Shown here: positions 44,407-53,052 of the stretch, one piece after another
How the letters are laid out: each line of letters begins with the position of its first letter
How positions within the stretch are numbered: the first letter of the stretch is position 1
NCBI GenBank assembly: GCA_013150915.1
Contig: JAADJE010000005.1
Location: 1 to 57,854 of the forward strand
Origin: Gammaproteobacteria bacterium
GTDB lineage: Bacteria > Pseudomonadota > Gammaproteobacteria > BMS3Bbin11
Length of the DNA stretch: 57,854 bases
Direction: 5' to 3'
Translations under genes and position numbers: made by a program
The notes under the pieces: model-generated
Database searches by the model: none
What the model was told of the DNA's origin: nothing
Seen by the model: the letters and a program-made list of their open reading frames with translations, nothing else

Positions 44407-46197
44407 CTATCCCTGATCACCACCTTCATCTTTCTGCAGTGGTTTACGCAGCTTCAGATTCAATTCCTGTAGCTGAGCCGTATCGACTTCATTCGGTGAA
44501 GAGGTCATCAGACAGGCCGCCTTCTGGGTTTTTGGAAAGGCGATGACATCACGAATAGAGCTGACACCCGCCATCATCGCCGCAATACGATCAATACCAA
44601 AGGCAATGCCGCCATGCGGGGGTGCACCAAACTTCAGTGCATTGAGCAGGAAGCCAAACTTCTCATTTGCCTCTTCATCGTCAATACCCAACGCGGCAAA
44701 AACCTTCTCCTGGACGCCCTTCTTATGAATACGTATTGAACCGCCACCAATTTCAGAACCATTAAGCACCATGTCATAGGAACGAGACAAGGCCGTCGCT
44801 GGATCAATCTCGCCGTCGGTTACCATTGGTGAAGTGAATGGATGATGCAAAGAAACGTTGCGCGCGGCTTTGGTATCATATTCAAACATCGGGAAATCGA
44901 TTACCCACAGCGGCTGCCACTCACCTTCAACCATTCCGAGGTCATGGCCAAGTTTTTCGCGCAGCGCGCCTAAGGCATCATTCACTACTTTGGCTGAATC
45001 CGCGCCAAAGAACAGCAGGTCTCCGTCTTCCGCAGCGGTGCGTTCCAGGATTACAGAGATCACCTCGTCCGGCAGGAATTTGAGTATTGGCGACTGCAGG
45101 CCTTCGCGTCCCTTCGCTACCTCATTCACTTTCACATAGGCAAGGCCGCGCGCACCATAGAGGCCGACAAACTCGGTGTAGGCATCAATCTTCGCCCGTG
45201 ACAGGCGGGTGCCACCCGGCACCCTCATTACTGCCACGCGGCCATCGCTGGCCTTTGCCGGATTGGAGAATACTTTAAATTCAACCGCCTTCATCACATC
45301 ACCCAGATCCACCAGTTCTAATGGAATACGCAGATCCGGCCGATCACTGCCGAAGCGTGACATGGCTTCGTGCCAGCTCATCTGCGGGAAGGGATTTTGT
45401 AATTCAATATCCTGAACCTCAGCAAATAGATTCCGCACCATATCTTCCATCATATTCATGATGTCGGACTGGTCGATGAAGGACATTTCGATATCGAGTT
45501 GAGTAAACTCGGGCTGGCGATCAGCACGAAGGTCTTCATCACGGAAACAACGGGCAATCTGATAATAACGCTCATAGCCAGACACCATCAACAACTGTTT
45601 AAACAACTGTGGTGACTGCGGCAAAGCAAAGAACTCACCGGGATAGGTACGACTGGGCACCAGATAATCACGTGCACCCTCCGGTGTCGAGCGGGTCAAT
45701 ATTGGCGTTTCAATTTCGATGAAATCCCTGCTTTCCAGGTAGCTGCGCAAGGAACGGACGATTGCGTGACGTAACCGCATGTTTTTCTGCATCTGGTCAC
45801 GACGCAGATCAAGAAAACGATAGCGCAGGCGCACCGACTCAGTGGTATCGTCATCATCAATCTGAAAGGGCAACGGCTCAGAGCTGTTCAGTACTTCCAG
45901 ATCAGTGATATAGACTTCAATTTTTCCAGTTGGAATATTCAGATTCACTGTGCCTTCAGGGCGGTGGCGTACGCACCCTTTTACACGCAACACATATTCA
46001 TTGCGCACGTGCTCGGCCTGTTCAAAAGCAGCAACTTCATCCGGGTCGAACACGATCTGGGCAATACCGGTACGGTCACGCAGGTCAATAAATATAACCC
46101 CACCATGATCACGCCGACGGTTGACCCAGCCGCATAATTCAACCGTGTCATCTATGTGTTTTTCTGTGACTTCGCCACAATGGTGTGTACGCATCAT
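44407..46197 (-). CDS. aspS: Aspartyl-tRNA synthetase
   Basis: The product has 596 residues, full length for the bacterial type. The OB-fold anticodon domain (about 1-110) precedes class II motifs ([40 protein letters not shown], and [12 protein letters not shown]) and the bacterial GAD insertion (about 285-420). It charges tRNA-Asp, and possibly tRNA-Asn if a GatCAB system is present, which this window cannot answer. FmdB-type zinc ribbon gene lies upstream on the same strand, as in many gammaproteobacteria. Confidence 0.96.
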   Translation of the reverse strand: MMRTHHCGEVTEKHIDDTVELCGWVNRRRDHGGVIFIDLRDRTGIAQIVFDPDEVAAFEQAEHVRNEYVLRVKGCVRHRPEGTVNLNIPTGKIEVYITDLEVLNSSEPLPFQIDDDDTTESVRLRYRFLDLRRDQMQKNMRLRHAIVRSLRSYLESRDFIEIETPILTRSTPEGARDYLVPSRTYPGEFFALPQSPQLFKQLLMVSGYERYYQIARCFRDEDLRADRQPEFTQLDIEMSFIDQSDIMNMMEDMVRNLFAEVQDIELQNPFPQMSWHEAMSRFGSDRPDLRIPLELVDLGDVMKAVEFKVFSNPAKASDGRVAVMRVPGGTRLSRAKIDAYTEFVGLYGARGLAYVKVNEVAKGREGLQSPILKFLPDEVISVILERTAAEDGDLLFFGADSAKVVNDALGALREKLGHDLGMVEGEWQPLWVIDFPMFEYDTKAARNVSLHHPFTSPMVTDGEIDPATALSRSYDMVLNGSEIGGGSIRIHKKGVQEKVFAALGIDDEEANEKFGFLLNALKFGAPPHGGIAFGIDRIAAMMAGVSSIRDVIAFPKTQKAACLMTSSPNEVDTAQLQELNLKLRKPLQKDEGGDQG

Positions 46198-46295
46198 TTC
46201 AAGATTGCCTGTCTACTGATGGAATAAGAAAACCGCTGACTCGTTAGAATCAGCGGCCTGATGATTTTAATGAAATTTTTCGTAAATACTTATTT

Positions 46296-46565
46296 TTACG
46301 CTTCCTCGTTCGGGCTTGTGCTACTGACAGCCTCCTTTTTCTTCGGTTTGCTCTCCACATCCTTCTTCTTCGGCTTACTGCCTGAATTCTTGAAATCAGT
46401 CTCGTACCAGCCGGTTCCTTTCAAATGAAAAGCCGAAGCAGAAAGCATCTTTTTCAATCCCGCCTTTTTGCACTTGGGGCACTCGGTCAACGGATCATCG
46501 GAAAACTTCTGGATAGCTTCTAGCTGATGACCACATTCCTCACATTTGTATTCATAGATTGGCAT
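46296..46565 (-). CDS. FmdB-family zinc ribbon protein
   Basis: The product has 89 residues. The zinc ribbon is MPIYEYKCEECGHQLEAIQK with a second knuckle CPKCKKAGLKKMLSASAFHL. The tail is a Lys/Pro/Ser-rich stretch (KPKKKDVESKPKKKEAVSS). The family is of unsettled role, though it often sits before aspS. The order fmdB-aspS on one strand suggests a shared transcript. A coupling to translation is possible, not shown. Confidence 0.9.
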   Translation of the reverse strand: MPIYEYKCEECGHQLEAIQKFSDDPLTECPKCKKAGLKKMLSASAFHLKGTGWYETDFKNSGSKPKKKDVESKPKKKEAVSSTSPNEEA

Positions 46566-46925
46566 GTGTCTGTCCTGATTCTATTCTCTCTTTCTTTTGT
46601 GGCTATTTACATTCGATATGGTAACTTTCTCTACCCTTTTCAAGGATAAGCGGTCAATTATATATGGAAATGGGCGCTAACGCACCAGGCTTTATCCGTT
46701 TCCGCCTTCCAGTACTCGAGAGCACAAAAGGGAATGGGCATTCAAAGACCGGTAATGAAAGGGGAAAGGTAAAAATCTGGGTGGAGGTACGCTGATACAT
46801 TCTTCATAAATATCTCTGGCCTTCTTTCGTCCTGCTGGCACAGGCTAGCCCGAAGGGCGAGGACCACGAACAAGCTTCACAAAAGTCACACGCACATGAG
46901 ACACAAAAAACCTGGCGCTAAGCAC
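46566..46925. other. Intergenic region, no supported gene
   Basis: No gene or motif is supported. A GCTAGCCCGAAGGGCGAGG palindromic patch lies near 46847-46865. Confidence 0.25.
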
Positions 46926-47171
46926 CTAGCTCCGTAACTGAATCTCGGCATCTTCATTGATGCTTCCATCGTCCTCCAGTATAGCGAGCTTGGTCCCCTC
47001 AGGGTTTGACAGAACACACATAGGCCGCTGAAACAAAGGTCGTCTGATAAACTTTATATACCAACCGAATCGTTCCACACCATGGTACACTATGAGCTGG
47101 TCTTCATTGAGAAACTTCATCAAGTCATCTGGAACCGGAGCCATCTCGCCCCGCTTGTGTTTGTGCTCCAT
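46926..47171 (-). CDS. Conserved-looking hypothetical protein
   Basis: The product has 81 residues, soluble and without cysteines except one. It includes VPDDLMKFLNEDQLIVYHGV, GWYIKFIRRPLFQRPMCVLS and a C-terminal ILEDDGSINEDAEIQLRS. Composition and codon use look like a true gene. No family is recognised. GGGGGGG upstream of the ATG could serve as ribosome-binding site. Confidence 0.6.
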   Translation of the reverse strand: MEHKHKRGEMAPVPDDLMKFLNEDQLIVYHGVERFGWYIKFIRRPLFQRPMCVLSNPEGTKLAILEDDGSINEDAEIQLRS

Positions 47172-47307
47172 TCCCCCCCCCTGCCCTGATTTAACTGGGT
47201 CGGATGTGCCATCTGTACTCTAATTACCTCAGATACTATTGATGCATAAGTGAATTGTCAATCTTACGTGCTGACACACAGGCCCCTGGTACAGGTGAGA
47301 AAGAAAA

Positions 47308-47790
47308 CTACAACTCAATCTCCCACAATTCCTGTCCGGAAAAATCTCCCTCCTGCCACAGTCGAGAGAAACTCACCCCCAGCTCAGGATGTACATGATC
47401 CGGCACGAGTTGCGACAGGGGTTTCAGAACAAAAGCATAACGGATAATTTCATTACGCGGAATATCATATTCATTATCGTGACGACGCAAATCGCCATAA
47501 ATTAATAAGTCCAGATCCATGGTGCGCGATGTGAACTGTTCTTCACCACGCCTTCGTCCACAGGATTGCTCGATCTGATCAAGTTTATCGGCAAGTTCAG
47601 AAAGAGATAAAGCGGTATCAAAACCTATCACCAGGTTAAGAAAGTTTTCTCCATCAAAACCGATGGCAACCGATTCATACACTGGCGACTGAGCAACAGG
47701 TGAAAATTCTGACTTGATTGCAGCGAGGGCCATGGGGACACACTGCCGAGCCTGCTGGTTACTGCCAACACTAACATAAATCTGTGTCAC
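47308..47790 (-). CDS. folK: 2-amino-4-hydroxy-6-hydroxymethyldihydropteridine pyrophosphokinase
   Basis: The product has 160 residues and matches HPPK, which transfers pyrophosphate from ATP to hydroxymethyl-dihydropterin in folate synthesis. Visible are YVSVGSNQQARQ, SPVYESVAIGFDGENFLN, GRRRGEEQFTSRTMDLDLLI (catalytic/ATP region) and EIIRYAFVLKPLSQLVPD. It starts with GTG overlapping the stop of folB by four bases, which couples their translation. Length is typical. Confidence 0.93.
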   Translation of the reverse strand: MTQIYVSVGSNQQARQCVPMALAAIKSEFSPVAQSPVYESVAIGFDGENFLNLVIGFDTALSLSELADKLDQIEQSCGRRRGEEQFTSRTMDLDLLIYGDLRRHDNEYDIPRNEIIRYAFVLKPLSQLVPDHVHPELGVSFSRLWQEGDFSGQELWEIEL

Positions 47791-48146
47791 CCGGCCTTGC
47801 CCCGCTCAATGATTACGCCGACATCTCGTCCACCATTGATTGCCCCCATTTTGTTCAACTTGATGCGGCACCAGGGGATCTCAAATTCATCCAGCAGAAT
47901 ATCGGCGATCTTTTCCGCCAGTGCTTCGACAAGATTAAAATGATTATCCTCTACAAAACTGATGACACGCTTAGCCACTTCCTTGTAGTTCAAGGTATCT
48001 TGAAGCCGATCACTGACAGCGGCAATTCGGATATCGGCACCCATATCCAGGTCAATCGTCAATCTCTGGGTGATCTGCTTTTCCCAGTCCCAAACACCTA
48101 TCTGCGCATTGACGGCAAGTCCATGCAGGTAAATAATATCCATCAT
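47787..48146 (-). CDS. folB: Dihydroneopterin aldolase
   Basis: The product has 119 residues. The short alpha/beta enzyme shows MDIIYLHGLAVNAQIGVWDW, RLTIDLDMGADI, NYKEVAKRVISFVEDNHFNL (Tyr and Lys region) and VEALAEKIADILLDEFEIPW. It makes hydroxymethyl-dihydropterin, the substrate of the overlapping folK product. It precedes folK on the same strand. Between it and tsaD only 86 bases with no plsY gene are found; in many relatives plsY sits there. Confidence 0.93.
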   Translation of the reverse strand: MMDIIYLHGLAVNAQIGVWDWEKQITQRLTIDLDMGADIRIAAVSDRLQDTLNYKEVAKRVISFVEDNHFNLVEALAEKIADILLDEFEIPWCRIKLNKMGAINGGRDVGVIIERGKAG

Positions 48147-48232
48147 CAGGTCATTTCCTTAATAATACTCAGTAGCATAAGTGCTAAGTTTAAAGTTCAA
48201 AGCCAAAAGTTGAAAGAAACAACCAGAACCTT

Positions 48233-49288
48233 TTAACTTTTAACTTTATGCTTTCTTTCCCCAGGTGGCTTTAAGTCAGAGAGCTTCCACCTTGGCTTAA
48301 CCGCGACGGCCATACCCTCTGACTCGCCTGCCGATAAACGAAGACAGCCGACATACGCAATCATCGCACCATTATCAGTGCAAAATTCCGGTCGCGGGAA
48401 GTACACACTGATGTTCTCCTGTTCGGCCATTTCATTGAGCTTTTGACGAAGCGACTTGTTGGCGCCGACACCGCCGGCGATGACCAGTTGCTCATACCCG
48501 GTCTGTTGCAGTGCCCGCCTCGCCTTTATTAACAGCGTATCGGTAGCAGCTTCCTGAAAGGCCAGAGCAATGTCGGCACGTATCTGATCTGTTAATTGTT
48601 GATTATCATCTTCATGCTCGCGTGCTGTGATCAGGGTAAATGTCTTTAACCCGCTGAAACTGAAATCAAGACCGGGACGGTCTGTCATGGGCCGCGGAAA
48701 CTTGAAGCGGTCCATCCGCCCTTTCTCGGCTTCTTTTGCAACCGACGGCCCCCCAGGATAAGCCAGGCCAAGCAGTTTGGCGGTTTTATCAAAGGCTTCG
48801 CCCACTGCGTCATCCAGTGATTCCCCGAGGATATTATATTCTCCAGGCCCTGCCACATCTACCAGCAAGGTGTGCCCACCGGAGACCAGCAGTGCCAGAA
48901 ACGGGAAATGTGGTCGAGTCTGTTCCAGCATCGGTGCCAGTAAGTGACCTTCCATATGGTGCACACCCACGGCCGGTACGGCCAGCCCGAATGCCAGTGC
49001 CTGCCCCATAGTGGCACCAACCAGTAGAGCGCCCGCAAGACCTGGTCCACGGGTATATGCAACACCATCAATATCCTGCAGACCAAGTCTCGAGTCCTCT
49101 AGCGACTTGCGGATCAGAGGCACCAGCTTACGGATATGATCCCGAGCGGCCAGCTCGGGGACGACGCCACCATACTCAGCGTGGATGGCTATCTGTGAAT
49201 ACAATCGATCAGCCAGTAGCCCCTGTACACTGTCATACAATGCGACCGCCGTCTCGTCACAGGAAGTTTCTATTCCCAGTACCAACAT
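48233..49288 (-). CDS. tsaD: tRNA N6-threonylcarbamoyladenosine synthase subunit TsaD
   Basis: The product has 351 residues. The ASKHA fold is clear from [29 protein letters not shown] (iron-binding histidines), [13 protein letters not shown] and [20 protein letters not shown]. It catalyses transfer of threonylcarbamoyl to A37 of ANN-decoding tRNAs with TsaB and TsaE. The last residues (ERKHKVKS) arise from repeat-like TTTTAACTTTTAACTT sequence. It is encoded divergently from rpsU, as usual in gammaproteobacteria, with a GcvR-like gene between. Confidence 0.95.
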   Translation of the reverse strand: MLVLGIETSCDETAVALYDSVQGLLADRLYSQIAIHAEYGGVVPELAARDHIRKLVPLIRKSLEDSRLGLQDIDGVAYTRGPGLAGALLVGATMGQALAFGLAVPAVGVHHMEGHLLAPMLEQTRPHFPFLALLVSGGHTLLVDVAGPGEYNILGESLDDAVGEAFDKTAKLLGLAYPGGPSVAKEAEKGRMDRFKFPRPMTDRPGLDFSFSGLKTFTLITAREHEDDNQQLTDQIRADIALAFQEAATDTLLIKARRALQQTGYEQLVIAGGVGANKSLRQKLNEMAEQENISVYFPRPEFCTDNGAMIAYVGCLRLSAGESEGMAVAVKPRWKLSDLKPPGERKHKVKS

Positions 49289-49309
49289 CTGTATCAGCCT
49301 GATTGTGGG

Positions 49310-49870
49310 TTATTGACCTAAACCATTATCTCGACCAAATTCGCCGGGCATGCGTGTATAGCTGCACTGCATCTGCAATGCACTGGCGGTATTGCCAATA
49401 GATGCCAGACAGGCACCTTCCCGCCCAACCGGTATCCAGGCGGCAATCTGGATTAGATACTGATCCTGCCCGTCATTATTCAGACGGTCAGCATTCAAAC
49501 GAACGATATTGGCATCAAATTCAATGAATACCTCGGTCAAACGTGCAAGCAGTCCCGGGTGATCACCACCCTGTATCGTAATACGGTGAGTAATTTCAGT
49601 ATTCGCTGCAGGTTCTGCTGAAAATTCAAAATCGACTACCTGTATTTCAGCATTGGCGAGTTCTGGCAATGATCCCAATGTCTCCTCAAGTGCTGCCTTT
49701 GTAATCTCCGGGTTGGATTCGCAAACTGCGGTAAACTTTGCACCGCTACCGAGCACACTGAAGTTGGTGCTGCCCAAATTAATACCAAGATCGAACAAAC
49801 AGCCGCTGATCGCAGAGACCAGGCCTGTTTTGTCCGATGAAAGAACATTAACGAGATAAATATTTTGCAT
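49310..49870 (-). CDS. GcvR-like two-ACT-domain protein
   Basis: The product has 186 residues made of two ACT-type domains: MQNIYLVNVLSSDKTGLVSA (about 1-75) and HRITIQGGDHPGLLARLTEV (about 90-165). GcvR uses this build to restrain GcvA in control of the glycine-cleavage operon. No gcvA gene is in the window, so the role may differ. It lies upstream of tsaD on the same strand, 21 bases away, so the two may be co-transcribed. Confidence 0.82.
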   Translation of the reverse strand: MQNIYLVNVLSSDKTGLVSAISGCLFDLGINLGSTNFSVLGSGAKFTAVCESNPEITKAALEETLGSLPELANAEIQVVDFEFSAEPAANTEITHRITIQGGDHPGLLARLTEVFIEFDANIVRLNADRLNNDGQDQYLIQIAAWIPVGREGACLASIGNTASALQMQCSYTRMPGEFGRDNGLGQ

Positions 49871-49945
49871 TTTTTACTCCGACGGGACAACGTAATGCCC
49901 GATTCTATCCTAAGTACAAGTTTCAGGTTTCAAAGTCAAAAGCTA

Positions 49946-50153
49946 TTTACCACAGAGGGCTCAGAGGTTTTTGGGAAAGCTAAGGGTAACTTTATTATAT
50001 TTGTAGGCGCATCGTCCTCGGCGCGATTATTCTAAAAAAACCTGTTTGCCTCTGAAACAATCGCGCCGAGGACGACGCTCCTACACTCTATTTTGATTAT
50101 CGGTACAAGCATTTCTCTTTTCAATCTTTGCCCTCTGTGTCCTCTGTGGTAAA
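49946..50153. repeat. Nested palindromic repeats before rpsU
   Basis: The inner pair is TGTAGGCGCATCGTCCTCGG plus GCGCGATT (50002-50028) and its mirror ending GACGACGCTCCTACA (50059-50085). The outer pair is TTTACCACAGAGGGC (49946) and CCCTCTGTGTCCTCTGTGG (50131). A piece related to the outer one occurs at 55110-55142. The inner one is a type of REP/MITE common in proteobacteria. Confidence 0.75.
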
Positions 50154-50198
50154 AAGATTTTGATGTTTTTATTTCGTTCACAGCCACATTAAGATAGA

Positions 50199-50227
50199 TG
50201 TACAAAAATAAAAAAGGCGGTTATAAT
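50199..50227 (+). promoter_or_regulatory. Putative sigma-70 promoter of rpsU-yqeY-dnaG-rpoD
   Basis: TGTACA (50199-50204) and a consensus TATAAT (50222-50227) are separated by 17 bases. The start point would be at about 50234, some 37 bases before the rpsU ATG. Confidence 0.65.
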
Positions 50228-50270
50228 GCGCTGCTCTCAAAATTATTGATGTATTTAAAGGAACCATTGC

Positions 50271-50486
50271 ATGCCAAGTGTACGTATCCGCGAAGGTGAA
50301 CCCTTCGATATCGTTCTCCGTAAATTTCGCCGTTCTTGTGAAAAAGCCGGTGTTTTTACCGAAGTCCGCCGTCGCGAGTCCTACGAAAAACCCACCACCG
50401 TCCGTAAACGCAAGATGGCTGCTGCAAAAAAACGTGAAATGAAACGTATCTCACGCGATCGTCAGCGTCTTACCCGCAACTTTTAG
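50271..50486 (+). CDS. rpsU: 30S ribosomal protein S21
   Basis: The product has 71 residues, the normal size of S21, and is highly basic. The start [20 protein letters not shown] and [20 protein letters not shown] are the family's signature. S21 binds near the anti-Shine-Dalgarno region of the 30S subunit and helps translation initiation. AAAGGAA precedes the ATG. It is the first gene of the macromolecular-synthesis operon. Confidence 0.97.
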   Translation: MPSVRIREGEPFDIVLRKFRRSCEKAGVFTEVRRRESYEKPTTVRKRKMAAAKKREMKRISRDRQRLTRNF

Positions 50487-50511
50487 CCTACCGGTTTAGA
50501 ACTTCCCTGCT

Positions 50512-50961
50512 ATGGCTTCCACCAAGGAACGGATAGCCAACGATGCCGTACAGGCAATGCGCGACAAAGACATCGTGCGGAAAGACACCCTGCGCATGTT
50601 GCGTGCCGCTATCCAGCGCCGCGAGGTGGATGAACGCACCGAGCTTGACGAAGTACAGGTACTTGCTGTCATCGAAAAGCAGGTCAAACAGGCACGTGAT
50701 TCCATTTCCCAGTTCCTCAAAGGCGGTCGCCAGGACCTTGCCGACAGGGAAAAAAGTGAACTTGATGTCCTGATCGAATACCTGCCGGAACAGATGTCGG
50801 TGGAAGAAATTAATCAGCACATTAAATCCGTGATCGAGCAGACTGGCGCCAGCAGTATGAAAGACATGGGCAAGGTCATGGGAAGGCTAAAACCATTATT
50901 GCAGGGCAAGGCCGACATGGCTGCAGTCAGCAAAAGCATAAAAGACCAGCTACTAGAGTAG
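50512..50961 (+). CDS. yqeY: GatB/YqeY-domain protein
   Basis: The product has 149 residues. The two-part helical protein begins MASTKERIANDAVQAMRDKD and contains KDTLRMLRAAIQRREVDERT, IEKQVKQARDSISQF and a C-terminal GASSMKDMGKVMGRLKPLL. The C-terminal domain resembles the tail of GatB that binds tRNA. The role is unknown. It lies 25 bases after rpsU. An inverted-repeat element begins right at its stop codon. Confidence 0.9.
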   Translation: MASTKERIANDAVQAMRDKDIVRKDTLRMLRAAIQRREVDERTELDEVQVLAVIEKQVKQARDSISQFLKGGRQDLADREKSELDVLIEYLPEQMSVEEINQHIKSVIEQTGASSMKDMGKVMGRLKPLLQGKADMAAVSKSIKDQLLE

Positions 50962-51137
50962 TGCTTCATATTGTTTAACGATTAAGAGGCCCACAAATGG
51001 TTCAAGACAAGGCGCGGCGAGAAGTTGTCATCTACGGCGTTAGCTTCCTTGCAAAGGGAGCAACCATTTACTGCGAAACCTGCCTTGTAGCTAACAGCTT
51101 CTCGTCGCGCTTATTCATTAAACAATATGAAGCACTA
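50959..51137. repeat. Inverted-repeat element inside the rpsU-dnaG operon
   Basis: TAGTGCTTCATATTGTTTAA at 50959-50978 is mirrored exactly by TTAAACAATATGAAGCACTA at 51118-51137. An inner pair (GCGCGGCGAGAAG and CTTCTCGTCGCGC) lies inside. The 179 bases lie between yqeY and dnaG and contain no gene. If TA is the target, TA on both sides fits a Tc1/mariner-type MITE. The left end contains the stop codon of yqeY. Confidence 0.85.
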
Positions 51138-51164
51138 CACTAGGGTAATGCCCCCGGGGGCCTG

Positions 51165-52913
51165 ATGAGCGGGCGCATACCACCGGAATTTATCGACGAG
51201 CTACTGGCTCGTGCAGATATAGTCGAAATCATCGACAGCCGCGTGCCATTAAAAAAGGCTGGCCGTGAGTACAAGGGCTGCTGCCCGTTTCATGATGAGA
51301 AAACCCCCTCATTTACCGTCAGCCCGAACAAGCAGTTTTATCATTGTTTCGGCTGCGGTGCGCACGGCACAGCCATCGGCTTCCTGATGGATTATGACAA
51401 CCTGGGCTTCCGCGAAACCATCGAGGAGCTGGCCAGACGCTACAGCATGATCATCCCTGAAGCAGCCCGTCAGGGAAATTCTAGCGAGCGACGCAAGCAG
51501 GCCGACCTGTATGGCGTACTGGATTTGGCAAACCAACATTTCCAGCGGCGTTTACGTGAAACTGAATCAGCAAAAAACTACCTGATTGAACGTGGCCTGT
51601 CGGGTGACGTTGCCGCCCACTACGAACTGGGCTTTGCCAGAGACAGCTGGGATGACCTGCTTAATTCTCTGATGGCAAAAGGCATCTCCAGTAAAAACCT
51701 CGAGACGGCGGGACTTATCTCATCCAATGACCAGGGACGTGTTTACGACAAATTTCGCGACCGCATTATCTTTCCTATCCATGACCAACGTGGACGTGTA
51801 ATTGCCTTCGGTGGCCGAATACTCGGTGATGGCGAACCCAAATACCTCAACTCTCCGGAGACGCCTGTCTTTCATAAGGGCAAGGAACTCTACGGCCTGC
51901 ACCAGGCACTCAATGCCATCGGTAAACAAAATCAGTCGCTGGTTGTTGAGGGCTACATGGATGTCATCGCACTGGCACAGGCTGGCATAGAGAATGTGGT
52001 CGCCGCACTGGGAACAGCAACTACATCCACACACATTGAAATGCTGTTCCGCCGATGTGATGAAATCATCTTCTCTTTCGACGGCGACCGTGCAGGACGG
52101 CAGGCAGCCTGGCGTGCGCTGGAAAATGCCCTGCCATCGATGCGTGATGGGAAACAGGCCAGTTTCCTTTTCCTGCCGGATGGCGAAGACCCGGACAGCT
52201 ATGTCAGAAAACTGGGACATGATGTTTTTGTGGAGAAACTGCACGAGAAAGCCCTGCCCCTGCCCGAATACATGTTGAGCCATCTTGCACAAGACATAGA
52301 TCTAAATCGCATGGACGGCAAGGCAAAACTGGCAGCACTGGCCCGGCCATTATTCAACAATCTGCCACGTGGAACACTCAAAGCGCTGTTGATGAAAAAA
52401 CTGGCAGAGATTACCGCCATGGATGAGCAGGGCCTGGCGAACTTGATGCTGGATCAGCCAAAACAACCATCAGGTCGTCTAAAAGTCACCTCGTCTAACA
52501 GCAAAAAGTACAATCTAATAAGCAAAACCCTCACCCTGTTACTCAATCAGCCGAAACTTGGGCATGAAGTCAGTAATCTGGCGTATCTACGTGTACTGGA
52601 GCTGGCTGGCATGGATATTCTCAGTGAGATCATTGATATAATCAAAGGTCGCCCTGATTTGACAAGTAGTGCTATAATCGAACGTTTTCGTCAAACGGTT
52701 TATTACGATCGCCTGTGTGAGCTAGCCAGCTCAGGTATCGAACTTGGAGATGAAGCGCTAAAAACAGAGTTTCTTGATGCGATTAACCGTCTGCATTTAA
52801 TGTCCATCGATCAGGAAACAAAGAAAATAACTACGGGCTCAACTAAACTAAGTGAAGAAGATAAAATGCGACTGCGTAGCCTGCAGCAGGAAAGGCGTGT
52901 ACTAAAAAATTAG
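51165..52913 (+). CDS. dnaG: DNA primase
   Basis: The product has 582 residues. The N-terminal zinc ribbon (CPFHDEKTPSFTVSPNKQFY then HCFGCGAHG) and the RNA polymerase core with VEGYMDVIALAQAG and the TOPRIM acid cluster FSFDGDRAGRQAAWRAL are complete, followed by the C-terminal DnaB-binding helical domain. It makes the RNA primers for replication. The GGGGGCCTG before the ATG may be its ribosome-binding site. An inverted-repeat element separates it from yqeY and may influence read-through. Confidence 0.96.
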   Translation: MSGRIPPEFIDELLARADIVEIIDSRVPLKKAGREYKGCCPFHDEKTPSFTVSPNKQFYHCFGCGAHGTAIGFLMDYDNLGFRETIEELARRYSMIIPEAARQGNSSERRKQADLYGVLDLANQHFQRRLRETESAKNYLIERGLSGDVAAHYELGFARDSWDDLLNSLMAKGISSKNLETAGLISSNDQGRVYDKFRDRIIFPIHDQRGRVIAFGGRILGDGEPKYLNSPETPVFHKGKELYGLHQALNAIGKQNQSLVVEGYMDVIALAQAGIENVVAALGTATTSTHIEMLFRRCDEIIFSFDGDRAGRQAAWRALENALPSMRDGKQASFLFLPDGEDPDSYVRKLGHDVFVEKLHEKALPLPEYMLSHLAQDIDLNRMDGKAKLAALARPLFNNLPRGTLKALLMKKLAEITAMDEQGLANLMLDQPKQPSGRLKVTSSNSKKYNLISKTLTLLLNQPKLGHEVSNLAYLRVLELAGMDILSEIIDIIKGRPDLTSSAIIERFRQTVYYDRLCELASSGIELGDEALKTEFLDAINRLHLMSIDQETKKITTGSTKLSEEDKMRLRSLQQERRVLKN

Positions 52914-53052
52914 AACATAGATGGAATAAGCGCGTTACCATTTCCGTCATTAAAAAAACAGGGTTATTGATATATGGGCATTTAGCTCCATCTTTAGCTG
53001 ATCAGGATTAGATTTATCATCTGCCAACTTTTCTGTCACGAGTCTCATCTGT

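Noticed and set aside
51720-52292. 190-codon minus-strand frame opposite dnaG
   Set aside because: Shadow of dnaG with no ribosome-binding site or recognisable product.
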